Positions 24,802 to 33,066 of a stretch of DNA of 47,608 nucleotides are shown in pieces. Position numbers and translations under genes: made by a program. Each line of letters starts with the position of its first letter. Positions within the stretch are counted from its first letter, which is position 1. The stretch lies in the NCBI GenBank assembly GCA_964470915.1, contig CAYYEM010000012.1, positions 1-47,608 on the forward strand, written 5' to 3'. A model generated the notes under the pieces. It ran no database searches, was not told where the DNA came from, and saw only the letters and a program-made list of their open reading frames with translations. Origin of the DNA: CAYPXN01 sp964470915 (GTDB taxonomy: Bacteria > UBA10199 > JADFYH01).

Positions 24802-27800
24802 TTACTCTTTGAAATAATGCTTTCCAATAAAATCTCGATAGTATTGAGCCAGATTTTTACCTTCTAAAGAAGTTTTTTGAATATTTCTAGAATCACCATT
24901 CAATGCTTCCCAACGGCTTTGTTCCAAATAAGCCATCATTTCTGCGACGATCAAAGTCTGGCGATCTCCTGAATTCGGATTTAATGCGCTACTTCTTGAT
25001 TCTCTGCCTTCAAAGTAACCATTAAAGTGGCTCCAATGCTCGCCTTCATGAATCAAACTGCCCAATCTTTCTCTTACTTCAGCAGTGGCTTTTAAACGAG
25101 AGTGAGTATCTCCCAAGTCAAAAGAAGGTAGCTGCCTTAGGACAATCGTTTTATCGGCATGATTGTAATAGGCCTTTACTTGATAAGAAGGGTCCAATGA
25201 TTCAGGATGAGCCTGTGTTTTTCGAAGCTGAGCACTAAACTCAGTTTCCGATAATATTTTAATTTTAATATGACCTAATTTAGAAGCACGACTCAAGAAT
25301 TCTGCTCCTGAACTGGAAGAGTAATCTAGAAGTTTAACATAATCCTCTGCTTTCAAATTAACACCTCTCACCACTAGAGTTTCTTCAATCCTTTTATTTA
25401 AGGCAAATCTCCTACTTAATTGATCATGAGGATTTTGTTTTACAGCTTCAATATCTTGAAGAACAGAAATCACTTTTCGAGCAAGCCTGATATCGCTCAC
25501 CCCCCCTGTTGCGACGCTGCCATTAATTTCTTGTGCAAGAGATTCTTCACTCGCTCCTTGATTCAGCCTTTCAGCAAGCACATTCCAAGAAATTGAATTC
25601 TGAGCAGAAACCTCAACTGGCTTTGTCTGAACTTCCTCTTGCTTAAGTCTTTCCATTTCCTTGATTTTCTCAAATAAGGGAAAGTGTTCTGGAATCGCTT
25701 TGGGATGTGCAGACATATAATCACGAAGAGTGGTGATTCTCTCTCGAATCACATCAATAGCTTGGTGTATTCCAATTGAACTGGGGTCTGTCACCGCTTG
25801 AAACTTTCCACTTTGTTGACCCAATCTCAGAGCTTCCATTTTTACAGCTAAAACTTCTTTCGCATTCCAAGTACGTATCAAAAGATAGTTTTCAATCGCT
25901 TTACTGACTAAGTCGTATGCACCCGCAAAACCTGAAGGAGCAATTTCCTGAGCAAAAGGATTTTTCAGAGATTGAATCAAAGGATAAGGATCTATCCTTC
26001 TCGCTTCCAGAAGAGAGATATCTCCGCTCAAATCTCGAACTTCGTCCTCACGAATTAAATCCGCAGGAAGAGTCGTGAGCACTCTTTGACGAGCTTCCAG
26101 CAAACCTTGATATCGACTTAACAAATCATGATGTGTGGAGCTATTGAACAAAGTGGAATCCACTTCGGCCTTACCTAAAAAATCCATATATTCTTTTTGA
26201 AGGTCTTCAAAAGATTTTCCTAGGTCACGAAGCTGAGCTGCTCTTTCAGGCCCTAAAATTGATCTCTCAATTTCAAAATTAACAAAACGAGTCACAGGAC
26301 GCGCAGCCCAAGAACCCATCTTCAAGCCTATTAAAAACAAAGCTTGTTCGCTCAAGTTACCAGCACTCAAAGTAGATCCAAGGGCGGCCAAAGGATCGAA
26401 GTGACCCTCCAAAGCTCCACGTGCTGTGGTTTCAAAAGTGTTCCAACCCATTAAAGTAGTGTACTCAACCCCGTATTGTTTGGAGTAAAAAACTAATTTA
26501 TCTTTCAGACCTGATTCCTTCACATATCTTGCAAACAAAAGATCTTTTTCAGTCTCATTTAAAACTTTGCCTGTTTTTTCAAAATATTTAAGGGCTAATG
26601 ATTCCTTCACTCCCTTTTGAAAAGCTGACATGCTTTTTCCCAAAGCACCAAACATTCCATAGTTGAAAAGCAAATCCACCCCATGCTCACTCAAATTTTT
26701 TATATGTACTTCACGTCCTGTCAGATGTTCATAGCCCATCGTTAACGCTTCGTGAGAAGCATAAAACAAAGTGGCATTACAAAAAAACTCTCCCAATCCC
26801 CATTGCATTCCGCGAACTGCAAAAGCAGTACCCAAACCATCTGTCAAAATAGTTGCGCCCACAGCCGCTACCGTAATCAAAGCCAGGGAAACCGTGTAAG
26901 ACACTTTATTCTTTTCGATTTCAGCATCCACTATTTCTTTGAAACGAAGCGCCAGTTTTTCTCGTAGAGGATTTTTATAATTCTCGATAAAGACGGCTTT
27001 CGCTTCAGAATATTTTCCCTGATCATAGAGCTGTTTGGCTTTCGTAAATCCTGCTTCTAATTCAACAAAGCCCCCGATTTTTTCTCCATTTTCAAAAAGT
27101 TTCTGGGCCATTTGGTGAGTGATTTCAATTTGTGTATCGATCGGTTGGCGAAGACTAGCACGATCTAATTCTGACTGCACTTGGGTGGAAGAAATCTGAT
27201 CTCCATAAGAACGTAAACGTGCATAAAGCTCTGGAATCTCATTTTGTGGAAGATGCTCCAGTCCAGCAGATTTCAACTCTCCCACGATTCGCATTTTTAA
27301 ATGCATCACTTGAGCATGTTTCTGATTCAAAGCCCATTGTTGCAAGTGATCTATAAGACCTGAGTAATTATAATGATCTACTTCGTGTTTGTTTTCTAAA
27401 ACTTTCGCATCAGATTTGATATTGAGAATATAGGGATTTTCTCTTTCATGAACAAAATCTCCTGGAGCTTTCAGATCTTTTCCTACTGATCCAACAGCAT
27501 CATCGTTGTTGTATCTTTCTATTGAAGTTTCTGTGTAGGTTTTTTCTGAATACACTGTTTCTTCTTCACCCAACATTTTCAACCATTCAGTATCTTTGAA
27601 CTCAGGCGCGATCAGATCTTCTTCTTTTAAAATCTTCTGTTGAGTTTGAGCCAGGTCTTCTACCAAAATTTTCAGAATGCCTTCTTTTTGAGTAAAAGAC
27701 ATCTGAGTATCTTTCGATAAATAATCCAAAAGCTTGATGCGATTCTCTGTGTTTTGAATCGCTGTATTCAAGCGATCAATGCCCGCACGATTCTCAAAAG

Positions 27801-28131
27801 CTTTTCTGACTTCAGGAGGCAATTGTGAAAGTGCAATTTCTCGACGAATATTTTGTACACACAATTGTGTGCTTAAACCCAAAACTCTCACAGCCTGCTC
27901 TGTGAAAATCTGGGCTCGATGAAGCAATGTGCTGCCCAATGTTTGACTGCTGTTTAATAATGCTAAGGCTTGTTTTGACTTGTCAGAATCAGACGAGTTG
28001 GGAACTGAAGTCCCTGCTTCAGGCGAATTTCCATTACTGGACTTTAAAAGGTCCGTAAAAAAGGAAGTCGCTGAATGCACTAATGAATTTGAAACCTTCG
28101 ATCCGTTTTGAAGCGGATTTGGAACGGCCAT
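24802..28131 (-). CDS. 1109-aa protein with hydrophobic module and C-terminal HExxH zincin-like domain
   Basis: I do not recognise a family. Residues 1-60 are Ser/Asn-rich. Residues 60-400 are helical and charged, with a KQLYDQGKYSEAKAVF TPR-like segment. About 400-510 is a Gly/Ala-rich hydrophobic module (SLALITVAAVGATILTDGLG). Further helical regions follow, and a C-terminal domain holds H1028-E-G-E-H1032 (LIHEGEHWSHF) with E1064 (VAEMMAYLE) as a likely third zinc ligand. This is a gluzincin-like arrangement, so a peptidase is plausible. There is no signal peptide. AAGGGGG precedes the ATG. It follows a 1042-aa gene by 116 nt on the same strand, and the two seem to share the hydrophobic module. 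A large toxin- or effector-like role is possible but unproven. Confidence 0.7.
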   Translation of the reverse strand: MAVPNPLQNGSKVSNSLVHSATSFFTDLLKSSNGNSPEAGTSVPNSSDSDKSKQALALLNSSQTLGSTLLHRAQIFTEQAVRVLGLSTQLCVQNIRREIALSQLPPEVRKAFENRAGIDRLNTAIQNTENRIKLLDYLSKDTQMSFTQKEGILKILVEDLAQTQQKILKEEDLIAPEFKDTEWLKMLGEEETVYSEKTYTETSIERYNNDDAVGSVGKDLKAPGDFVHERENPYILNIKSDAKVLENKHEVDHYNYSGLIDHLQQWALNQKHAQVMHLKMRIVGELKSAGLEHLPQNEIPELYARLRSYGDQISSTQVQSELDRASLRQPIDTQIEITHQMAQKLFENGEKIGGFVELEAGFTKAKQLYDQGKYSEAKAVFIENYKNPLREKLALRFKEIVDAEIEKNKVSYTVSLALITVAAVGATILTDGLGTAFAVRGMQWGLGEFFCNATLFYASHEALTMGYEHLTGREVHIKNLSEHGVDLLFNYGMFGALGKSMSAFQKGVKESLALKYFEKTGKVLNETEKDLLFARYVKESGLKDKLVFYSKQYGVEYTTLMGWNTFETTARGALEGHFDPLAALGSTLSAGNLSEQALFLIGLKMGSWAARPVTRFVNFEIERSILGPERAAQLRDLGKSFEDLQKEYMDFLGKAEVDSTLFNSSTHHDLLSRYQGLLEARQRVLTTLPADLIREDEVRDLSGDISLLEARRIDPYPLIQSLKNPFAQEIAPSGFAGAYDLVSKAIENYLLIRTWNAKEVLAVKMEALRLGQQSGKFQAVTDPSSIGIHQAIDVIRERITTLRDYMSAHPKAIPEHFPLFEKIKEMERLKQEEVQTKPVEVSAQNSISWNVLAERLNQGASEESLAQEINGSVATGGVSDIRLARKVISVLQDIEAVKQNPHDQLSRRFALNKRIEETLVVRGVNLKAEDYVKLLDYSSSSGAEFLSRASKLGHIKIKILSETEFSAQLRKTQAHPESLDPSYQVKAYYNHADKTIVLRQLPSFDLGDTHSRLKATAEVRERLGSLIHEGEHWSHFNGYFEGRESRSSALNPNSGDRQTLIVAEMMAYLEQSRWEALNGDSRNIQKTSLEGKNLAQYYRDFIGKHYFKE

Positions 28132-28247
28132 TTTGCCCCCTTCTGCAAAGTCGCCCTATAATGATGCAAGCGCTGTTCCACAGAACTGATTTAATCAAAC
28201 TTTTACAAAATGTAACTTTTATTAAAATAAATAGGGGTGAAAGCTTC

Positions 28248-31200
28248 TCATTGAGGCTGAGAACCCCTTAAATGTTGCAGGGCCTGCGTCATGTTTTCTC
28301 GAATGTCATCCATAGCCTTTTCTTCGATCCAGTCCTCATTTCCAGATAATTGTTCACGAACTTTAGTCAACACTCTTCTAAATTGGATTACATATTTTTT
28401 GATGGCAACAGTTGTTTCTGGTTGAGAATAATCGAGACCTTTCATTAATTTTTCTCCATCGAGCAGAAAACGATCAAAATCAAGCAGTGTCGTTTGAATT
28501 CTAGTAGCAAGATCATCACTTGCTGGCGGGAAAAGAGTCATTTCTCGACGAAGTCTGGAGATCATTTCTTTTCCAAGACTTTGCATCTCCTGAACATGGG
28601 AACGCTGATTCTTTGCGGTCAATTGATTTAATACGATTGGATGCGTATGATTTTCCATTTCATCAATCAAGTCTCGAGTCACACGAAGTACATGCAATCT
28701 TAATCCGCTACTATGCAAGGCTGGCTGACCTCGAGGCTCTATCGCTGGATGTACCCAAGCCAGAGTTTCCTTCACAAATTCAGGCCGACTTCCCCATCTT
28801 GCTTCTGCATTGGGTAATCCATTAATGCCTTCGGTCGTAAAATCTCTTTTTGGGCGCTCTACCAACATCCCTTTACGAACTAATTCAAGATAAATAGGCT
28901 CCAGCAATCCATAAGCAAAGTTAGTACTTGAGGCAAGCGAGCGAACTCGAGCCGTGAGTTCACTCAAACGCCTTTCGAAGGTGAGTCCTCTTGCCTCGAG
29001 CAAATCACCCACAATCCTCATATACACATCCATATCTCGAATACGGGTACAACCCAACAAATCTTCCGTAGCCGTCACACGATCTCTATATTTAGTAAGA
29101 CGATTGCGTACTTTATCTGTCCATTCTCGAGATTGTCTTCTTTCAGAAGATTCTTCTCCTGAGCTTGAAGCGTCCATTGCTGCTACCACTTTATCCATCT
29201 CTCGATGAATCGCGGCCGCTTCAAAGTGATTGAAAATTCTTTCTGAGAGCTCCACTGCTTCTGCTTGTAAATCAGCCAACTTACTTCTCATCATCGTTGA
29301 AGTCACATGAGGAAGATTTTGAACATAATAATCCATCAGACGATAGCCCACCCAAGGCGAAATAAAGTTTTTAATAAAACCACCGTAGGCTCCTTTAAAA
29401 ACCAACACTCCTGCATCAATTCTTTTATTATTACTCGTTAAGGTTCTTTTTTGTGGACTCGATGTAGCAATTTCCGCCCGGTCTCCAATCAATGTTTTAG
29501 AAGCCCTTACAGCCGCTTCTACTGTCATAGCATCTACTGCAAGGTTCACGGGAGCATCGGGAGCTAGTCTACCAAACATTTCCTTAGGAAAACCCAAACC
29601 CGATTGGAAAGCAGCATTCAGCATTAAATCAAAGCGACCCAAACGGGCCAATCTTTCCATCACGTATCCAGGAATACTTTCTCCACGATCCAACACTGAT
29701 TTAATGGCAAAAATAAACTGAGTGCGTGAATCCATATTTCTGATCACTTCATCACTCAATTCCTTTTTAAGTTCTGTAGAGGGCAAAGTCACAATCACTG
29801 TTTCAGCAAGAGCTAGATATGCTTTATTTTGACGAGGGTGTGCGGCTCGTAAAGCCAACCTACCGGGCTCATTGATAGGAATTCCCGAAAGTTGTTTTTC
29901 ATTACTGCCATCCATGTTGAGTTCGTAGGTAAAATCAGGACGATGCCCTAACATGATAGGAATCACATATTTTCCATCAATCATTTCTCCACGTCCAGCT
30001 GCCTGACGAATCCAATCTCCCAAAGCGAGTCCATGACGGCCTGCACCCCAAACAGTCACCAATCTTACATTTTCCTCATCCAAGAGTCTGCGTACTGTTT
30101 GCAATCGTTCTTGCAAACTCTTTCCATCATGCACTTCAATCAAATCTCCTTTTTCATTTGTAGGAAGAGCTTGAAGAGCAATTTCAAGAACACGATGAGG
30201 CCTTCCTTCATTCACACGAGTGCCAAAATCTATTCCTCCACGATCTTCAATGGGATAACGTGCTAAATATCTTCCAAATAATGCAAGAGTTTGCTCTACA
30301 TTTTCTGCACCGACCTGATTTAAAACTTTTCTCCATGCTGATCTCGCAGGATTTGTTTCTTTCGTTTTTATCGAATGACTTATACCAACATCATGTTTTT
30401 CAACCATCTCTTCCAGTGCATAACGACTTTTATATTCATAGCTCGATACACCCTGGGTAGATTTAAGTTTTCGAAGCACTAAATTTAAAAAATCTCGACG
30501 CGAAGGCGTTGCATCACCTATTTCAGATTCAGCTGCTTGGAGAGCTCGTAAAAGCCTCGATGCTTCGGGATTAGATTTTAAATAAGCTTCCCCTGCCTCT
30601 CCCCTATTCAACTGGTTCGACCAAAATTCATTGATAGCGGCTTCTCTTAATGTTTCAAAAGCAGGAGTGATACCCTCCTCTGTTGCCCCCATTCTCCAAA
30701 GAGCAGGAGCAGGTAAAAAAGTTTTTTCATATCCAGAAATTGAAGGCCGAGCAGAGAGAACCTCAGCTCTCAAATCTAAACTTTTTTCGATCACCTGCAA
30801 ACGATGTCCGGTCAAACGTCCCATCAAGGCCGTACCAGCACCTAAAGCAATATTCGTTCTTTCTGCCTCCATCATTTGCTCGAAAAAACTACCGTGAGGG
30901 CGCGCCGTTAAATGCATGGCGTAAGTGAGTTGACTTCCCCCTACCATCCCGAGCGATTGAACCGTATGAGAAAAAAATACATTTTTTCCCCGAACAAAAT
31001 ATGAAGCACCTTTCAGAGCACCGAAGTGAGTAAAAGTGGTCACCCAGCCTCGCCCATCAAACACATTTTCTGCAGGAGTAAGTCCTCTTGCTTCAGCAAG
31101 TAAATTACTGCTTCCTCGATAGACTGTTGCTTCCACCCCTAAAGCCAACACACTCGAGGCGTGTTTGAATAAACCCAAAGATCCCAAGCCTGTTTGAGTA

Positions 31201-31376
31201 AACTTAAATGCTAACGAACCTGTGGTCATGGCCACTAAGTTAGAAATATCAGAAGCTTCTTCGGTAAAATGTCGCAGATTGGCATCCATGCGTACTTGGG
31301 TTTCTGTTAAACCCAATGAGGATGAAGAGTATGCACTTCGGCGTGTAAGAAAATTCGATGAAAAGTCAGCACGCAT
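28248..31376 (-). CDS. 1042-aa protein with hydrophobic N-module and embedded GpsA-like Rossmann domain
   Basis: Residues 46-190 hold Gly/Ala-rich hydrophobic segments (GLGSLGLFKHASSVLALG). About 435-690 resembles NAD-dependent glycerol-3-phosphate dehydrogenase: VTVWGAGRHGLALGDWI is a GxGxxG nucleotide-binding turn, ETVIVTLPSTELKKEL and FIFAIKSVLDRGE match the AVPS and KGLE strands, SGLGFPKEM replaces the GPSFAxE loop, and VLVFKGAYGGFIKNFIS replaces the GALKN catalytic helix. The remaining 350 residues are helical and Arg/Glu-rich. GpsA itself is about 330 aa and soluble, so this is a fusion or a diverged relative, and catalysis is uncertain. It is likely in a transcript with the 1109-aa gene. 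Confidence 0.7.
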   Translation of the reverse strand: MRADFSSNFLTRRSAYSSSSLGLTETQVRMDANLRHFTEEASDISNLVAMTTGSLAFKFTQTGLGSLGLFKHASSVLALGVEATVYRGSSNLLAEARGLTPAENVFDGRGWVTTFTHFGALKGASYFVRGKNVFFSHTVQSLGMVGGSQLTYAMHLTARPHGSFFEQMMEAERTNIALGAGTALMGRLTGHRLQVIEKSLDLRAEVLSARPSISGYEKTFLPAPALWRMGATEEGITPAFETLREAAINEFWSNQLNRGEAGEAYLKSNPEASRLLRALQAAESEIGDATPSRRDFLNLVLRKLKSTQGVSSYEYKSRYALEEMVEKHDVGISHSIKTKETNPARSAWRKVLNQVGAENVEQTLALFGRYLARYPIEDRGGIDFGTRVNEGRPHRVLEIALQALPTNEKGDLIEVHDGKSLQERLQTVRRLLDEENVRLVTVWGAGRHGLALGDWIRQAAGRGEMIDGKYVIPIMLGHRPDFTYELNMDGSNEKQLSGIPINEPGRLALRAAHPRQNKAYLALAETVIVTLPSTELKKELSDEVIRNMDSRTQFIFAIKSVLDRGESIPGYVMERLARLGRFDLMLNAAFQSGLGFPKEMFGRLAPDAPVNLAVDAMTVEAAVRASKTLIGDRAEIATSSPQKRTLTSNNKRIDAGVLVFKGAYGGFIKNFISPWVGYRLMDYYVQNLPHVTSTMMRSKLADLQAEAVELSERIFNHFEAAAIHREMDKVVAAMDASSSGEESSERRQSREWTDKVRNRLTKYRDRVTATEDLLGCTRIRDMDVYMRIVGDLLEARGLTFERRLSELTARVRSLASSTNFAYGLLEPIYLELVRKGMLVERPKRDFTTEGINGLPNAEARWGSRPEFVKETLAWVHPAIEPRGQPALHSSGLRLHVLRVTRDLIDEMENHTHPIVLNQLTAKNQRSHVQEMQSLGKEMISRLRREMTLFPPASDDLATRIQTTLLDFDRFLLDGEKLMKGLDYSQPETTVAIKKYVIQFRRVLTKVREQLSGNEDWIEEKAMDDIRENMTQALQHLRGSQPQ

Positions 31377-31495
31377 GCTAAGACAGGCCTTTCGTATACT
31401 TAAAATAGTTTATATTTTATTGTCGGAAGAATACAAAAAAAGTTGCTAGACTTAGATTGGATGAAAAGCTTGATATTAATAGGTTTTTTCAGGAT

Positions 31496-32014
31496 TTAAA
31501 TCTTATATTTTGAAGCCAGCTCCGCATAATGAAGTGCGGAGAGTTTGATCATTTGAATTTCTTTTTCAGTGAGATCACGCTTCACTTTACAAGGTGAACC
31601 CAAGGCAAGAGTTCGAGGGGGGATGATTGTATTTTCAGTCACAAGAGAGCCGGCTCCAATGATGGAATCCTCACCTATTTTGGCAGCATTCATAACAATC
31701 GACCCCATGCCAATGAGAACTCGATCTGCGATTTCACATCCATGCAAAATCACCCGATGCCCCGCCGTTACATCATCTCCAATTTGACAAGGCCAGCCCC
31801 CCGAATCAACATGCACCATGCTTAAATCTTGAATATTCGTGCGTTTGCCAATTTTGATCCAGTTCACATCCCCGCGGACTACGGTATTAAACCAAAGACT
31901 AGATTCCTCCCCTATTTCTACATTTCCAATCACATGAGCACCGGGGGCAATCAAAACATCTCTAGCGATTTGGGGAGTATGACTTTGAAAAACGTGTAAT
32001 GGCGACATAGACAA
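31496..32014 (-). CDS. gamma-carbonic-anhydrase-like hexapeptide-repeat protein
   Basis: This 172-aa protein is a left-handed beta-helix of isoleucine-patch hexapeptides (IAPGAHVIGNVEIGEESSLW, then VVRGDVNWIKIGKRTNIQD). The three zinc ligands of the Cam/YrdA/PaaY family are in place: H68 (MVHVD), H86 (AGHRV) and H91 (LHGC), with the last two five residues apart as expected. It may be a bicarbonate/CO2 enzyme or a thioesterase-associated homologue; activity cannot be read. Its first 53 nt overlap the end of the upstream vanZ-like gene in another frame, so the two are translationally linked. Confidence 0.88.
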   Translation of the reverse strand: MSMSPLHVFQSHTPQIARDVLIAPGAHVIGNVEIGEESSLWFNTVVRGDVNWIKIGKRTNIQDLSMVHVDSGGWPCQIGDDVTAGHRVILHGCEIADRVLIGMGSIVMNAAKIGEDSIIGAGSLVTENTIIPPRTLALGSPCKVKRDLTEKEIQMIKLSALHYAELASKYKI

Positions 32015-32327
32015 GAGCTCCGATCATGGCACCCGCCGCATCAGCAATCACATCTTCTATGCTTGCAACGCGTCCAGGAACAAATTTTTGATGAATTTCA
32101 TCACTCACCCCATAAAAAGTCGAGATGAAAAAACCAAACATCACTATTTTCCATAAATTGGAAGTATGAGCATAGCATGCCCTTGCAAATAAAAAGGCCA
32201 TCACGGCATAAGCAGCAAAATGAGCAATTTTATCATGAGAAACGCCAGCATTCGGGCGAGCAGAAAAAGTAAAAATAAGCACACAATAGAGGATAGGTGG
32301 AAGCCAATAGAAAAGAAACTTTTTCAT
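31962..32327 (-). CDS. VanZ-like membrane protein
   Basis: This 121-aa protein has four predicted membrane segments. It carries the VanZ-like signatures DKIAHFAAYAVMAFLFA and DEIHQKFVPGRVASIEDVIA (with DxxADxxG following). These small proteins are widespread; the namesake gives low-level teicoplanin resistance, but most have no known function. The last 53 nt overlap the start of the hexapeptide-repeat gene. A 117-bp inverted repeat lies just upstream of the ATG. Confidence 0.85.
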   Translation of the reverse strand: MKKFLFYWLPPILYCVLIFTFSARPNAGVSHDKIAHFAAYAVMAFLFARACYAHTSNLWKIVMFGFFISTFYGVSDEIHQKFVPGRVASIEDVIADAAGAMIGALVYVAITRFSKSYSPNR

Positions 32328-32352
32328 TATTTCATCTCATCCCAATTTTCCA

Positions 32353-32469
32353 AGTGGGATCTTGGGGTAAATTTTTTGAAGAATTCACTGCGAAGACTAC
32401 CGCAGTAAAACAACTATTAATATAAAAGTAGCGTTGAAGTCTTGAAAAAATTTACCCCAAGATCCCACT
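32353..32469. repeat. 117-bp element with perfect 25-bp inverted arms
   Basis: The left arm 32353-32377 begins AGTGGGATCTTGGGG. The right arm 32445-32469 is its exact reverse complement over 25 bp, ending CCCCAAGATCCCACT. Pairing continues inwards with a few mismatches (AAGA and TTCA blocks) to about 39 bp per side, leaving a core of about 39 bp. It fills most of the spacer between the DUF151 gene stop and the vanZ-like start. No target-site duplication or ORF is visible. A MITE-like or large REP-like element fits best; the transcript would form a long hairpin. Confidence 0.8.
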
Positions 32470-32478
32470 ACCCCTCAC

Positions 32479-32991
32479 CTACATTTTATATTTTCCAAAA
32501 TCTTCTGGAGAAAGATTCTCGAGAATTTCTGCCCACTTTTGTTTTTTTGAACTATCTTCGTCGCCGGTTTTTGAAAGATCAATACGACGAGATTTTTCCA
32601 TGACTTTGCTATCCACATAAATGGGCGCATTGGTACGTAACGCCACTGCAATGGCATCTGAAGGACGTGAATCCATTGAAAGTTTCTTCCCCACCCCTTC
32701 CAGGTAAATGGTGGAATAAAAAGTATTATCCGCCAAATCATTAATTTCGACTTTGTCTACTTTCACTTCCAACTCATTCAGAATATTTTTTACCAAATCA
32801 TGAGTCATGGGACGAGCGAGCTGAATTTTTTCAAGCTCAGTTGCAATAGAAGAAGCTTCAATCAATCCAATCCAAATAGGCAAAGCCATTTTTTCTTCCA
32901 AATCTTTTAAGATAATAATGGGCATGTTAGTAAAAGGATCTATCGTCAAACCGGTCACCTTCATTTGAATCATCTGAGTTGTAGTCGTCAT
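32479..32991 (-). CDS. bifunctional nuclease family (DUF151/BFN) protein
   Basis: This 170-aa protein starts MTTTTQMIQMKVTGL and has the DUF151 blocks: MPIIILKDLEEKMALPIWIG, EASSIATELEKI, RPMTHDLVKNIL and the SRPSDAIAVALRTNAPIYV signature. The family includes an Arabidopsis nuclease and bacterial proteins of unclear role. A longer frame starts at 33048, but its extra residues (with RGEPVEP) are a translated REP-like palindrome. GGGAG lies just before the ATG at 32991 and supports that start. It is next to miaB. Confidence 0.88.
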   Translation of the reverse strand: MTTTTQMIQMKVTGLTIDPFTNMPIIILKDLEEKMALPIWIGLIEASSIATELEKIQLARPMTHDLVKNILNELEVKVDKVEINDLADNTFYSTIYLEGVGKKLSMDSRPSDAIAVALRTNAPIYVDSKVMEKSRRIDLSKTGDEDSSKKQKWAEILENLSPEDFGKYKM

Positions 32992-33009
32992 GAAACTCCC
33001 CATAAATGG

Positions 33010-33063
33010 TTCGACAGGCTCACCACGAACATGAAAAATAACGTTCATCCTGAGCTTGTCGAA
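33010..33063. repeat. REP-like palindrome between miaB and the DUF151 gene
   Basis: TTCGACAGGCTCACCACGAAC-type left arm (33010-33030) pairs with the right arm at 33043-33063 over 21 bp with four mismatches and a 12-nt loop. The TTCGACA...GAGCTTGTCGAA pattern is a well-known dispersed repeat of many proteobacterial genomes. It starts three bases after the miaB stop and ends before the DUF151 ribosome-binding site. Confidence 0.8.
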
Positions 33064-33066
33064 GGA

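Noticed and set aside
32353..32469. Integron attC site
   Set aside because: Arms are perfect and long, no core GTTRRRY site or integrase is seen, and the neighbours are ordinary genes.
32992..33048. N-terminal extension of the DUF151 gene
   Set aside because: It translates a REP-like palindrome (RGEPVEP), and GGGAG directly precedes the ATG at 32991.
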